Shown here: positions 34,736 through 43,728 of the stretch, piece by piece | How positions within the stretch are numbered: position 1 is the stretch's first letter | Layout: each line of letters opens with the position of its first letter | Origin: Paractinoplanes durhamensis | Lineage (GTDB): Bacteria; Actinomycetota; Actinomycetes; Mycobacteriales; Micromonosporaceae | DNA: 64,000 nucleotides | Reading direction: 5' to 3' | Assembly (NCBI RefSeq): GCF_016862175.1 | Contig: NZ_BOML01000013.1 | Coordinates: 62,001 to 126,000 of the forward strand | Made by a program: the position numbers and the translations under genes | The notes under the pieces: generated by a model | Told to the model about the DNA's origin: nothing | The model's database searches: none | What the model saw: only the letters and a program-made list of their open reading frames with translations

Positions 34736-35766
34736 CACGGCCGCTCTGGGCGGTGCTGCCGGGCGGCATCGACGACCCGGCCGCCCCCAGCGGCGGCAAC
34801 CGCTACGACCGTACGATCCTGACCCTGCTGGCCGGCGGGGTCGCGGCGCGTGACGTGCACGAGATCGCCGTCGGCGGGTCCTGGCCGGCTCCGGCCGGGC
34901 CCGCGCGGACGGCCCTGAGCCGGGCCCTCGGCGACATTCCGGACAAGTCCGATGTGCTGATCGACGGGCTCGTCGCCTGCGGGGTGCCGGACATTCTCGA
35001 ACCGCACCACCGGCGGCTGCGCCTGATCGTGCTGGTCCACCTGCCGCTCAGCGACGAGACCGGACTGCGCGCGGACGAGGCCGACCGGCTGCGCGCCAAG
35101 GAGCGGGCGGCGCTGCACCTCGCCTCGGCGGTGATCGCCACCAGCGAGACCGCGGCCCGGCAGCTCGCCGAGATGCACGACCTGCGGGATGTCGCGGCGG
35201 CCGTGCCGGGCGTCGAACCCGCTCCCCCGGCGGCACCGACCCCGGACGGGCACCGGCTGCTCTGCGTCGCGTCGGTCACTCCCCGTAAAGGACAGGACCG
35301 GCTGGTCACCGCCCTGGAACGCGACCTCGCCGACCTGACCTGGCGCTGCACGTGCGTCGGCGCCCTGGTCCGGCCGGTCCCGCACACCAGCGCGAACATC
35401 CACTTCACCGGCCCGAAGGCGGGCGCCGACCTGTCCTCGGCGTACGCCGACGCGGATCTCTTCGTGCTTCCGTCGCGCGCCGAGACGTACGGCATGGTGG
35501 TCACCGAAGCCCTCGCCCGCGCCCTGCCGGTGCTCGCCACCGACGTCGGCGGGGTGTCCGAGGCCCTCGGCCTCGCCCCCGACGGCACCCGCCCCGGCCT
35601 GCTGATCCCCCCGGACGACCCGGTGGCGCTGGCCGGCGCCCTGCGCCGCTGGCTCACCGAGCCGGAGCTGCGCGAGCAGCTGCGCGCCTCGGCCCGGGCC
35701 CGCCGCGAGACGCTGCCCATCTGGGCCGGTACCGCACGCCGCATCTGCGCCGTGCTCGACGCATGA
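34732..35766 (+). CDS. Family 4 (GT-B) glycosyltransferase
   Basis: The 344-residue enzyme shows the GT4 donor-side pattern: '[20 protein letters not shown]' near residue 180, '[20 protein letters not shown]' near 240 with the conserved Glu-x7-Glu type pair, and '[14 protein letters not shown]'. It should transfer a nucleotide-activated sugar onto an acceptor in the cytosol. GTG start overlapping the previous stop (GTGA) and ATGA overlap with a 19-codon mini-ORF at its end show strong translational coupling. The acceptor may be the product of the neighbouring oxidoreductase/cyclohydrolase genes; this is inference. Confidence 0.9.
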   Translation: MTRPLWAVLPGGIDDPAAPSGGNRYDRTILTLLAGGVAARDVHEIAVGGSWPAPAGPARTALSRALGDIPDKSDVLIDGLVACGVPDILEPHHRRLRLIVLVHLPLSDETGLRADEADRLRAKERAALHLASAVIATSETAARQLAEMHDLRDVAAAVPGVEPAPPAAPTPDGHRLLCVASVTPRKGQDRLVTALERDLADLTWRCTCVGALVRPVPHTSANIHFTGPKAGADLSSAYADADLFVLPSRAETYGMVVTEALARALPVLATDVGGVSEALGLAPDGTRPGLLIPPDDPVALAGALRRWLTEPELREQLRASARARRETLPIWAGTARRICAVLDA

Positions 35767-35822
35767 CCCGCATCGCGACCCGCATCGCGACCCGCATCGC
35801 GCCTGAGGAGGGCACCGCATGA
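35763..35822 (+). CDS. 19-codon coupling mini-ORF made of a TRIA repeat
   Basis: ATG 35763 overlaps the glycosyltransferase stop (ATGA) and the stop at 35820-35822 overlaps the methyltransferase start (ATGA). The peptide is [19 protein letters not shown], from three copies of a 12-base unit (ACCCGCATCGCG). It could be a true mini-gene, or a slippage-expanded linker that keeps ribosomes moving to the next gene. GAGGAGG near its end also serves as the methyltransferase ribosome site. No function is known. Confidence 0.5.
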   Translation: MTRIATRIATRIAPEEGTA

Positions 35823-36586
35823 CTGGAGAGTTCAGCTCGACCTGGCTGGGGCTTCGTGAACCCGCCGACGCCGCCGCCCGCGCCGCCGACCTGGTCGGGA
35901 TGCTGCCGGGGACTATTCGGACCATTCGCGACCTCGGGTGCGGGACCGGGTCGCTCGGCCGCTGGCTCGCGCCGCAACTGCCCACCCCGCAGCACTGGGT
36001 GATGGCCGACCTCGATCCGGCGCTGCTCGAGCACGCGGCCGCCAACATGCCGTTCGACGGGGTGACGGTCCGGACCGCGCTCGGCGACGTCACCCAGCTG
36101 ACCGCCGCCGACCTGGCGGACGCCGACCTGGTCACCTGCTCGGCGCTGCTCGATCTGCTGACCGTCGAGGAGGTCGAGGATCTCGCGGCGGTGTGTGCGG
36201 CCTCGGCGACGCCGGCGCTGTTCACGCTGTCGGTGGCCGGGGAGGTCACGTTCGACCCGGCCCGGCCGGAGGACGAAACGGTCGAAGCGGCCTTCAACGA
36301 GCATCAGCGCCGGACCGTCGGCGGGCGCCGGCTGCTCGGGCCGGACGCGCCGGCCGCCGCGCGGGCCGCGTTCGAGAAGGCCGGTGCGACGGTGATCACC
36401 CGGTCGAGTGCATGGCAGCTCGGCCCGGACCTGCCCGACCTGACCGCCGAATGGCTGCGCGGATGGGTCGGCGCGGCCGCCGAACAGAGCCCTGACCTGC
36501 GGCTCGACGACTATCTGCGGGCCCGGCTCGAGGAGCTGCCGCGGGCCACGGTCGGACATGTCGATCTTTTAGCGATCTTTAGCTGA
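35819..36586 (+). CDS. Class I SAM-dependent methyltransferase
   Basis: The 255-residue protein carries motif I 'IRDLGCGTGSLGRWLA' near residue 36, the acidic motif II 'WVMADLDPALLEHAA' near 60 and 'DLVTCSALLDLLT' near 103, the pattern of small-molecule methyltransferases. The ATG follows GAGGAGG and overlaps the stop of the TRIA mini-ORF. It probably methylates an intermediate of the cluster's product. The 3' end is followed by a 60-bp gap before the membrane-protein gene. Confidence 0.9.
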   Translation: MTGEFSSTWLGLREPADAAARAADLVGMLPGTIRTIRDLGCGTGSLGRWLAPQLPTPQHWVMADLDPALLEHAAANMPFDGVTVRTALGDVTQLTAADLADADLVTCSALLDLLTVEEVEDLAAVCAASATPALFTLSVAGEVTFDPARPEDETVEAAFNEHQRRTVGGRRLLGPDAPAAARAAFEKAGATVITRSSAWQLGPDLPDLTAEWLRGWVGAAAEQSPDLRLDDYLRARLEELPRATVGHVDLLAIFS

Positions 36587-36646
36587 ACCCTTTCGGTCCG
36601 TCCCGGCGTACTAGGGGAAGACGGGCGAACAGAGGGGGACGGCGAA

Positions 36647-37681
36647 GTGACGCGATCGATCTGGCCATGGGCGCGGTTGCTCGGCGGGGCGGCGATCCTC
36701 GCTGTGCTGCTGTGGCGGCTCGGCACCGGCGCGTTCCTCGACGGACTGCGGGTGATCGACGGGCCCGCCCTGGCCGCCGCGTTCACGATCGGCGTGGTCA
36801 CCACCGTGTTCAGTGCGTGGCGCTGGTGCCTGGTCGCCCGCGGTCTCGGCCTGCGGCTCTCGCTGCGCGGTGCGATCGCCGACTACTACAAGGCGCTCTT
36901 CCTCAACGCGGCCCTGCCGGGCGGTGTGATCGGCGACGTCGACCGGGCGGTCAAGCACGGCCGGGACGAGGGCGATGTCGCCCGTAGCGTCCGCGCGGTC
37001 GTGCTGGAGCGCACGGCCGGCCAGATCGTCCTGCTCGGCGTGGGCGTGACGGTGCTGGTCACGGTCCCCTCGCCGGTCCTGACCCTGCTGCAGAAGCACG
37101 GCGCGGTGGCCGCGACGGTCGCCCTCGCCGCCGCCGTGGCCGGCGTTCTCGTTCTGGTCGCCTGCCGCCGGCTGCGGCAGGGCGGCTCCCGGGTCGCCTC
37201 GGCCGTGCGGACCACGCTGGGTGAGATCCGTACCGGCCTGCTGGCCCGCCGTAACTGGCCGGGCATCACCCTCGCCTCGACCGTCGTGCTCGCCGGTCAC
37301 CTGGCGACGTTCGTGGTGGCCGCCCGCGCCGCCGGTTCGGACGCCTCCCTGGTGCGGCTCACCCCGCTGATGCTGCTGGCGCTGCTGGCCATGTCGCTGC
37401 CGCTGAACATCGGCGGCTGGGGCCCCCGCGAGGCGGTCACCGCGTGGGCGTTCGGCGCGGCCGGCCTCAGCGCCTCGCAGGGCCTGACCATCGCCGTCGT
37501 CTACGGCGTCTTCGCCTTCGTGGCCGCCCTGCCGGGCGCGATCGTGGTGCTGACCCGGGCGGTCACGCGGGTCAAGGTGGTGGCCACCGCCTCGGCGGTC
37601 CGGGCGGTCGCGCCGGTGTCCCCGGCCGTCGGTTACGCCACCCAGCGTGAGCACCGCCAGCTCGCCCGCACCGGCGCGTGA
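36647..37681 (+). CDS. Lysylphosphatidylglycerol-synthase-type membrane domain protein (UPF0104, flippase-like)
   Basis: A 344-residue protein with eight or so membrane helices and the UPF0104 landmarks 'LGLRLSLRGAIADYYKALF', 'LPGGVIGDVDRAVKHGRDEG' and 'LPLNIGGWGPREAVTAWAFG'. This is the transmembrane half of MprF without the catalytic half; such proteins are thought to move lipids or lipid-linked molecules. GTG start after AGAGGGGGA. In this cluster, together with a glycosyltransferase and CDP-alcohol phosphotransferase, it may transport the lipid-linked product. It converges with the RibD-type reductase gene. Confidence 0.88.
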   Translation: MTRSIWPWARLLGGAAILAVLLWRLGTGAFLDGLRVIDGPALAAAFTIGVVTTVFSAWRWCLVARGLGLRLSLRGAIADYYKALFLNAALPGGVIGDVDRAVKHGRDEGDVARSVRAVVLERTAGQIVLLGVGVTVLVTVPSPVLTLLQKHGAVAATVALAAAVAGVLVLVACRRLRQGGSRVASAVRTTLGEIRTGLLARRNWPGITLASTVVLAGHLATFVVAARAAGSDASLVRLTPLMLLALLAMSLPLNIGGWGPREAVTAWAFGAAGLSASQGLTIAVVYGVFAFVAALPGAIVVLTRAVTRVKVVATASAVRAVAPVSPAVGYATQREHRQLARTGA

Positions 37682-37699
37682 TCCCTGGTGTCATCATCC

Positions 37700-38389
37700 T
37701 TAGTCTTCGAACTTCTCGGAGAGGGCGTACCGCAGCAGTACGACGTCGCCGATCTGCCGCACCCCGGCCAGCCTCGCCCGGTGGGCCGGTCCCCACGGGA
37801 AGTCGCCGTCGCTGACGAACCGCGGCGCGCGCGAGTCGCCCACGAAGAACGGCGCCACCACCAGCTGCAACTCGTCGGCCAGGCCGGCCGTGAGGAACTG
37901 GGTGTGCATCGAGCCGCCGCCCTCGACCATGAGCCGCCGCACGCCGCGCGCGGCCAGGTCGGCGGTCACCCGGTGCAGGTCGACCGGATCACCGCCGTCG
38001 ACCACGGTGGCGACCTTGCCGAGCCGCTCGCGGGCGTCGCCGACCCGGGCGGACGCGCAGTAGACGAGCTTCTCGGCGTCACCGAGGGTGAAGAACCGGG
38101 CGGCCGGGTCGATGTCGCAGCTGCCGGTCACGGTGACCTTCAGCGGGTGCGGTGCCTCGCCCCGCGCGACCCGGGCGGACACCCGCGACTCGGCCCGGAT
38201 CATCAGCCGCGGATCATCCTGGCGGATCGTGTTCGACCCGACCAGGATCGCGTCACAACCCGCCCGTTCCGCATCGACGCGGTCGAAATCGGCCTCGTTG
38301 GACAGCAGCAAGCGGTCCTGCGCGGCGTCGTCGAGGTAGCCGTCGATGGACATTCCACAGCTCAGCAAAGTGTAAGGACGCTCAACCAC
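37700..38389 (-). CDS. RibD-C-type pyrimidine/dihydrofolate reductase family protein
   Basis: The 229-residue protein matches the reductase half of RibD: 'YTLLSCGMSIDGYLDD' at the start, 'AGCDAILVGSNTIRQDDPRL', 'VRRLMVEGGGSMHTQFL' and 'LVVAPFFVGDSRAPRF'. RibD reductases turn the ribosylamino-pyrimidine made by GTP cyclohydrolase II plus deaminase into the ribitylamino form; the deaminase half is missing here. I chose GTG 38389 with GGAGG eight bases upstream over the TTG at 38431. It is divergent from the cyclohydrolase II gene, which makes the likely substrate. Confidence 0.88.
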   Translation of the reverse strand: MVERPYTLLSCGMSIDGYLDDAAQDRLLLSNEADFDRVDAERAGCDAILVGSNTIRQDDPRLMIRAESRVSARVARGEAPHPLKVTVTGSCDIDPAARFFTLGDAEKLVYCASARVGDARERLGKVATVVDGGDPVDLHRVTADLAARGVRRLMVEGGGSMHTQFLTAGLADELQLVVAPFFVGDSRAPRFVSDGDFPWGPAHRARLAGVRQIGDVVLLRYALSEKFED

Positions 38390-38553
38390 CGATGACGCCT
38401 CCAGTCGAGCGACGACCGTCACCCCAGTCAAACAGTTGCGTCCAAGATAATCCGGGCGACGATTACAGACACATTCGCGGTCTGTTGCGTTGTGGTCACC
38501 TCGACAGCGGGCATAGCGAATCAGCGGGGAATCAACGAGGAGGACCGATACCG

Positions 38554-39195
38554 ATGATGAAGGCCACGGTGCGCCAGCAGGTGACCGTTCCGCTGCGCTT
38601 CACGGATGGATACACCACCCCGGCGCGGGTGATGACCTTCGACGGGCTGGTCGACGGGCAGGAACACCTGGCCCTCGGCCTGGGTGACTGGCAGCGGGCC
38701 CTGACCAAGTCGGCGGCCGGCGGCCGGGCGCCGATGGTCCGTCCGCACAGCGAGTGCCTGACCGGCGACGTGTTCGGGTCGCTGCGGTGCGACTGCGGGC
38801 CGCAGCTGCGCGAGGCGGTGGAGCGGATCGCCGAGCAGGGCGGCTTCCTGCTCTACCTGCGCCAGGAGGGCCGCGGCATCGGGTTGTACGCCAAGCTGGA
38901 CGCGTATGCGCTGCAGGACTCGGGGCTGGACACCTACGAGGCGAACGTGGCGCTGGGCCGGGGCGAGGACGAGCGGGACTACGCGGCGGCGGCGCAGATG
39001 CTGTTCGCGGTGGGGGCCGACCGGGTGCGGCTGCTCACCAACAATCCGGACAAAGCGCTCCAGCTGGAGAAATACGGCATCGACGTGACCCAGCGGATCC
39101 CGACCGGCGTGCACATGTCCCCGGCCAACGTCCGCTATCTGGCGACCAAGGCCACGCACACCTCGCACACGATCGAGCTACCCCTGGCCGAATAG
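38554..39195 (+). CDS. ribA: GTP cyclohydrolase II
   Basis: The 213-residue enzyme keeps the full active site: zinc ligands Cys68, Cys79 and Cys81 ('SECLTGDVFGSLRCDCG'), 'LRQEGRGIGLYAKLDAYALQ' with the catalytic Tyr118, and Arg141. GTP cyclohydrolase II opens GTP to 2,5-diamino-6-ribosylamino-pyrimidinone phosphate. In Streptomyces a paralogue with Met in place of this Tyr stops at the formyl intermediate; Tyr118 predicts the normal product here. No other riboflavin genes are adjacent, so this may be a pathway-specific copy. GAGGAGGA precedes the ATG by nine bases. Confidence 0.92.
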   Translation: MMKATVRQQVTVPLRFTDGYTTPARVMTFDGLVDGQEHLALGLGDWQRALTKSAAGGRAPMVRPHSECLTGDVFGSLRCDCGPQLREAVERIAEQGGFLLYLRQEGRGIGLYAKLDAYALQDSGLDTYEANVALGRGEDERDYAAAAQMLFAVGADRVRLLTNNPDKALQLEKYGIDVTQRIPTGVHMSPANVRYLATKATHTSHTIELPLAE

Positions 39196-39448
39196 GTGTC
39201 CGGCACCATGTGGTGACGACCGCGACGACCCGCGGCGCCGGCCGGCGGCACTCGATCAGGTGCCGTTCATCCTCGTCGTGTGCGAGGGGCCGGAGCTGCG
39301 GGTTCTGTCGCTGTCCGCCGTCCTGGTGCTCGAGATCACCGTGCGGGTGATTTTCGACCTGGCCGGACTGCCGCACACTCGCTCGTTCGCCTGACGAGTT
39401 ATCCACAGGCCTCCGCAGAATGTCGGTCCCACTCTCTACTATCGCGGG

Positions 39449-41599
39449 GTGACTTCGGCCCTCTCCCCCGCCATGGACGTTCTCCACCGCGTGTTCGGCT
39501 ACCCCGACTTCCGGGGCAGTCAGCGCGACATCATCGAGCACGTGATCGAGGGCGGCGACGCCCTGGTCCTGATGCCGACCGGCGGTGGCAAGTCGCTGTG
39601 TTACCAGATCCCGGCCCTGGTCCGCCCGGGCACCGGCGTGGTGATCTCGCCGCTGATCGCCCTCATGCAGGACCAGGTCGACGCGCTGCGCACGGCCGGC
39701 GTGCGGGCCAACTTCCTCAACTCCACACAAGACATGGAGGAGCGGCGGATCGTCGAGGCCGAGTTCGTCAACGGCGAGCTCGACCTGCTCTACGTGGCGC
39801 CGGAGGGCCTGGGCGTCCCCAACACCCAGCGACTGCTCGACCGCGGCAAGATCTCACTTTTCGCGATCGACGAGGCACACTGTGTGTCGCAGTGGGGGCA
39901 CGACTTCCGCCCCGACTACCTGAACCTGTCGATGCTGCACGAGCGCTGGCCGGACGTGCCGCGCATCGCTCTGACGGCCACCGCCACCAGCGCCACCCGT
40001 GAGGAGATCGCGACCCGGCTGCAGCTGACCGGCGCCCGGCACTTCACCCAGAGCTTCGACCGGCCGAACATCCAGTACCGCATCGCCCCCAAGAACGAAC
40101 CCCGCCGCCAGCTCCTCGACCTGCTGCGCGCCGAGCACCCCGGCGACGCCGGCATCATCTACTGCCTGTCGAGGGCCTCGGTGGAGAAGACCGCCGAGTT
40201 CCTGAGTCAGAACGGCATCCCCGCGCTGCCCTACCACGCCGGCCTCGACTCGCGGGTGCGGGCGGCCAACCAGTCCCGCTTCCTCCGCGAGGAGGGCCTG
40301 GTCATGGTGGCCACGATCGCGTTCGGGATGGGCATCGACAAGCCCGACGTCCGCTTCGTCGCCCACCTCGACCTGCCCAAGTCCGTCGAGGGCTACTACC
40401 AGGAGACCGGCCGCGCCGGCCGCGACGGCGCGCCGTCCACCGCCTGGCTGGCCTACGGCCTCCAGGACGTGGTGCAGCAACGCAAGATGATCGAGAGCTC
40501 GGACGGTGACGCCGCGCACCGCCGCAACGCCGCCAAACACCTGGACGCGATGCTCGCCCTCTGCGAGACGGTCTCCTGCCGCCGGGCCCAGCTCCTTGCC
40601 TACTTCGGCCAGCGCGCCGACACCGCCTGCGGCAACTGCGACACCTGCCTGACCCCGCCGGAGTCGTGGGACGGCACCGTCGCCGCGCAAAAACTCCTGT
40701 CCACGGTGCTGCGCCTGCAGCGCGAGCGCGGCCAGAAGTTCGGCGCCGGCCAGTCGATCGACATCCTGGTCGGCAAGCAGACCGAGAAGGTCATGCAGTT
40801 CCGGCACGACGAGCTGAAGGTCTTCGGCATCGGCACCGACCTGCGCGACCAGGAGTGGCGCGGCGTGGTCCGCCAGCTCCTGGCGGCCGGCTACCTGGCG
40901 GTCGAGGGCGAATACGGCACCCTGGTCCTCACCGACACCAGCTCCGACGTGCTGCGCGGCGAGGTCAAGGTGATGATGCGACGGGAGGCCCCGCAGCAGA
41001 AGACCCGCGCCCCGCGCGCCCGCGGCGGCGCCTCGTCACCCGCCGCGGCCGCTCCCGACTTCCCCGCCGAGGCGGGCCCCGACTTCGAGCGGTTGCGGGC
41101 ATGGCGGGCGGCGACGGCCAAGGAGCAGGGCGTCCCCGCCTACGTCATCTTCCACGACGCGACGTTGCGCGCGATCGCCGCCCTGAAGCCGACGACCCTC
41201 GCCCAGCTGGGCACGATCAGCGGCGTCGGCCAGGGCAAGCTGACGAAGTTCGGCCAGCAGGTCCTGGACCTCTTCCAGGGCGCCGGCCCAGCAGCACCGG
41301 CCGCGCCGAGCCCTGGCGCTTCGGGCACTGGCGCTTCGAGCCCAGGCGCTTCGGGCCCAGGCGCTTCGGGCCCAGGCGCTTCGGGCCCAGGCGCTTCGGA
41401 CACTGGCGCGACCAGGGCCGGAAGCTCGCGCCCGGTCGCCGGCGGGGGTGCTGCGGCGAAGCCCGCTGCCTCCCCGGCGCCGGCCACGGCCACGCTGCCG
41501 CCGGTGCAGCGGGGCGCCGCCGAGCCGCCGCCGCTGATCTTCACCGATGAGGAGCCGCCGGACGACGAGCCGCCCTACGACCCCTATGACGAGGGCTGA
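39449..41599 (+). CDS. recQ: ATP-dependent DNA helicase RecQ
   Basis: The 716-residue helicase contains Walker A '[11 protein letters not shown]' near residue 43, '[18 protein letters not shown]' (DEAH box plus aromatic-rich loop), motif VI '[10 protein letters not shown]', the four-Cys zinc site ('CETVSCRRA' ... 'CGNCDTC' near 370-400), an RQC winged helix and an HRDC domain (about 535-610). RecQ unwinds forked DNA in recombination and repair. The tail after residue 615 is low-complexity, with six 15-bp repeats giving Gly-Ala-Ser-Gly-Pro units, and ends in an acidic stretch. GTG start. Overlaps the next gene by 14 bp. Confidence 0.95.
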   Translation: MTSALSPAMDVLHRVFGYPDFRGSQRDIIEHVIEGGDALVLMPTGGGKSLCYQIPALVRPGTGVVISPLIALMQDQVDALRTAGVRANFLNSTQDMEERRIVEAEFVNGELDLLYVAPEGLGVPNTQRLLDRGKISLFAIDEAHCVSQWGHDFRPDYLNLSMLHERWPDVPRIALTATATSATREEIATRLQLTGARHFTQSFDRPNIQYRIAPKNEPRRQLLDLLRAEHPGDAGIIYCLSRASVEKTAEFLSQNGIPALPYHAGLDSRVRAANQSRFLREEGLVMVATIAFGMGIDKPDVRFVAHLDLPKSVEGYYQETGRAGRDGAPSTAWLAYGLQDVVQQRKMIESSDGDAAHRRNAAKHLDAMLALCETVSCRRAQLLAYFGQRADTACGNCDTCLTPPESWDGTVAAQKLLSTVLRLQRERGQKFGAGQSIDILVGKQTEKVMQFRHDELKVFGIGTDLRDQEWRGVVRQLLAAGYLAVEGEYGTLVLTDTSSDVLRGEVKVMMRREAPQQKTRAPRARGGASSPAAAAPDFPAEAGPDFERLRAWRAATAKEQGVPAYVIFHDATLRAIAALKPTTLAQLGTISGVGQGKLTKFGQQVLDLFQGAGPAAPAAPSPGASGTGASSPGASGPGASGPGASGPGASDTGATRAGSSRPVAGGGAAAKPAASPAPATATLPPVQRGAAEPPPLIFTDEEPPDDEPPYDPYDEG
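41315..41404 (+). repeat. Six tandem 15-bp units in the recQ tail
   Basis: Six consecutive units of the form GGCGCTTCGGGCCCA (41315-41404), three of them identical and three with one to three changes, encode Gly-Ala-Ser-Gly/Ser-Pro/Thr repeats. They form a flexible linker between HRDC and the acidic C-terminus. Being in multiples of three they can vary in copy number without breaking the frame. Confidence 0.9.
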
Positions 41600-42197
41600 G
41601 TTGGTTCGCGGAGGGGTGTTCTGCGTCGAGGGCCAGTGGGACCGTGACCTGGAACGGCGTGGCTCGGTGCTGCCGACCCTGGAGCTGCTCGAACGGCTGC
41701 GGCTGGTGCGCTACATCCACCGGGATGTGGCCACCCCCGAGGAGCTCGACTACTACCTGAGCCGGTGGTCCCTGAAGCAGTACAGCGACTACCACGTCGG
41801 GTTCTTCGCCATGCACGGCGACCCGGGCAAGTTCTGGCTGACCGACCGGCGCAGCGTCGACCTGGCGCACGTGGCCGACCAGCTGGCCGGCAAATGCGAG
41901 GGCAAACGCCTGTACTTCGGGGCCTGCTCCGCGATGCGCTCCTCGAAGGCCGCCCTGCAGGAGTTCCTGACCACCACCGGCGCCGCCCTGGTCTGCGGCT
42001 ACACCAGGGCGGTCGACTGGGTCGAGTCCGCAGCGTTCGAGACCGTCCTGCTGGACGTCCTGGCCAACGGAGCCCGAGTCGACTCGGCCGAGCAACGCTT
42101 CGGCTCAGCGAGGTGGGCAGCCCTCGCATACTCGCTCGGTTTCCGCATCGTCTACGCCGACGGCCGCACCTGGCGCCCCACCCCCACGAAGGGCTGA
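41586..42197 (+). CDS. Caspase/CHAT-like (clan CD) cysteine-peptidase-fold protein, DUF6642-like
   Basis: The 203-residue protein has a His-Gly motif after a hydrophobic strand ('[17 protein letters not shown]', His77) and a Cys after a second strand ('[17 protein letters not shown]', Cys114), the dyad spacing of clan CD peptidases such as caspases and CHAT proteins. '[20 protein letters not shown]' then matches the end of such domains. Enzyme activity is not proven. It starts inside recQ (14-bp overlap), so the two are co-translated. DUF number is from memory of the family's appearance and less sure than the fold. Confidence 0.7.
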   Translation: MTRAELVRGGVFCVEGQWDRDLERRGSVLPTLELLERLRLVRYIHRDVATPEELDYYLSRWSLKQYSDYHVGFFAMHGDPGKFWLTDRRSVDLAHVADQLAGKCEGKRLYFGACSAMRSSKAALQEFLTTTGAALVCGYTRAVDWVESAAFETVLLDVLANGARVDSAEQRFGSARWAALAYSLGFRIVYADGRTWRPTPTKG

Positions 42198-42278
42198 CGG
42201 CCGCCCGCCGGGCGACAGCGCTTGGGCACGAAGATGCCGTCCTGGCCGGTGGGCCGGGACGGCTTCTTTCGGTTGGTG

Positions 42279-42467
42279 TCAGATCAAGGTGGCGGGCTGG
42301 CAGAGGAGCTCGCCGCTCTCGCGGTCGCGGCACAGGTACTCGCCGCTGTCGTGCACCCAGCCCCACAGGTCGTCGAGGACCAGCGGGTCGGCGCAGTGCA
42401 GGCACCGTGGCGTCGATTGGTTGCCGGCCATCTCGCCGCCGGTTGATACATCCGCCAGATCCTGCAC
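42279..42467 (-). CDS. Small zinc-ribbon-like protein
   Basis: A 62-residue protein with Cys pairs 'CLHCADPL' near residue 22 and Cys46/Cys56 ('EYLCRDRESGELLC'), which could bind one zinc ion. The GTG at 42467 has an excellent ribosome site, GGGGAGGA with seven bases spacing, which supports it as a real gene. Similar small Cys-rich proteins are common and mostly uncharacterised in actinomycetes. It converges with the caspase-like gene. Confidence 0.7.
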   Translation of the reverse strand: MQDLADVSTGGEMAGNQSTPRCLHCADPLVLDDLWGWVHDSGEYLCRDRESGELLCQPATLI

Positions 42468-42646
42468 TTGAGCGTCCTCCCCGTTTGAGCGAAAGGGACC
42501 GTCCCTGGTCCCATCACTACGTCAAGCGCCTACAACTACCTGCGTGGTCAAGGGCCCGCCAACCCCTGAATGACCATATTTTTCCGTCGTCCGTGGAGGG
42601 CTCGGCCCGGCCGCATCGCCGGACGTCGATGCTGATCGGGTTGAGC

Positions 42647-42734
42647 GTCAACATGACTTCAACATGTATCGCGGTCATATGGACCTCAATATTGATGCAG
42701 TCAACATGACGAATCAGCAGTCAACTGCAGTCAA
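42647..42734. promoter_or_regulatory. AT-richer repeat cluster, candidate operator
   Basis: The 385-bp space 42468-42852 has no gene but holds this cluster, poorer in GC than all around it. GTCAACATGAC occurs exactly at 42647-42657 and 42700-42710, with TTCAACATGT between them at 42658-42667, and GCAGTCAA occurs at 42697, 42717 and 42727, i.e. 20 and 10 bp apart, one face of the helix. The 42467 gene reads away from it. Regulator unknown. Confidence 0.45.
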
Positions 42735-42852
42735 TTGAGCAGGCAGCAGCGGTCGGCTCGACCGCCGTCGACGGCCACGGGGCCACTGGTGCCGGGAACT
42801 TGAGGCCTCCGCGTCAGCCCGGGGTGCGGGCGGATCTACCCGCTGAGCGGAT

Positions 42853-43728
42853 CTACCCGCTGAGGCGGCGGTGGACGTCGGCGGTGGACGGGAGGGCGCC
42901 TCGGGCTCCGAAGCCCTCGGTGGACAGGGCGCCTGCGGCGGCGGCGAAACGGACGGCTTCCGGGAGCGGGTTGCCCTCGGCGAGGGCTACGGCCAGGGCG
43001 GCGGTGAACGTGTCGCCGGCTCCGGTCGTGTCCACGACCTTGGCCGGGTAGGCGGGGACGTGTTGCTCACCGCGTACGGAATGGATTGCGGAACCGGCGC
43101 CGCCCTGGGTGACCACCACCGCGCCGGCGCCCGCCGCCAGCAGGGCGTCGGCGCCGCCCAGCAGGGACAACTCGCTCTCGTTGGGGGTCAGGACCGTGCA
43201 CAGTGCGATCAACGACGCCGGCAGCGGCACGGCCGGGGCGGGGTTGAGGATCATCGGCCAGCCGCGGTCGCGGGCCGTCGCGGCGGCTGCCATGATCGCC
43301 GGGATCGGGATCTCCAGGCAGGCGACCACCACCGCGTCGCCCTCGATGGCGGCCAGCGCCTCCGTCACCTCCTCCGGGGAGATCGTGGCGTTGGCGCCGG
43401 CCACGATGGCGATCGAATTCTCGCCTTCGTCGTCGACCAGGATGATCGCCACTCCGGTGGGGGCTTCGGCGGTGTTCAGTGCTTCCACGCGTACACCCCG
43501 GTCTTGCAGGTCCTGGCGGGCCGCACGGCCTCGGTCGTCGTCGCCTACCGCGCCCACCAGGTGGGTTTCGGCGCCCAGCGCCGCGGCGGCGGATGCCTGA
43601 TTGCCACCCTTGCCGCCGTGGGTCTCCGCGAAGCGGGCCATCGCGACGGTCTCCCCCGGCCGGGGCATGCGACCGCCGGCCGCCACCAGGTCAACGTTGA
43701 CCGAGCCGACCACGACGACGCGACTCAT
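42853..43728 (-). CDS. rbsK: Ribokinase
   Basis: The 291-residue kinase has the PfkB signatures of ribokinase: 'VVVVGSVNVDLVAAGGRMPR' at the start, 'THGGKGGNQASAAAALGA' near residue 36 and 'VVDTTGAGDTFTAALAVALA' near 235 with the catalytic Asp. It phosphorylates ribose at O5. The ATG at 43728 overlaps the stop of the last of three tandem mini-ORFs (ATGA), so translation probably re-initiates from these; the gene has no own strong ribosome site. No ribose transporter is adjacent. Confidence 0.93.
   Translation of the reverse strand: MSRVVVVGSVNVDLVAAGGRMPRPGETVAMARFAETHGGKGGNQASAAAALGAETHLVGAVGDDDRGRAARQDLQDRGVRVEALNTAEAPTGVAIILVDDEGENSIAIVAGANATISPEEVTEALAAIEGDAVVVACLEIPIPAIMAAAATARDRGWPMILNPAPAVPLPASLIALCTVLTPNESELSLLGGADALLAAGAGAVVVTQGGAGSAIHSVRGEQHVPAYPAKVVDTTGAGDTFTAALAVALAEGNPLPEAVRFAAAAGALSTEGFGARGALPSTADVHRRLSG

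Noticed and set aside
39260..39394. 44-codon GTG frame before recQ (hydrophobic, 'VPFILVVCEGPELRVLSLSA')
   Set aside because: No ribosome site and no recognised family; the 253-bp gap 39196-39448 otherwise shows nothing. It may be a remnant, but support is too weak to list.
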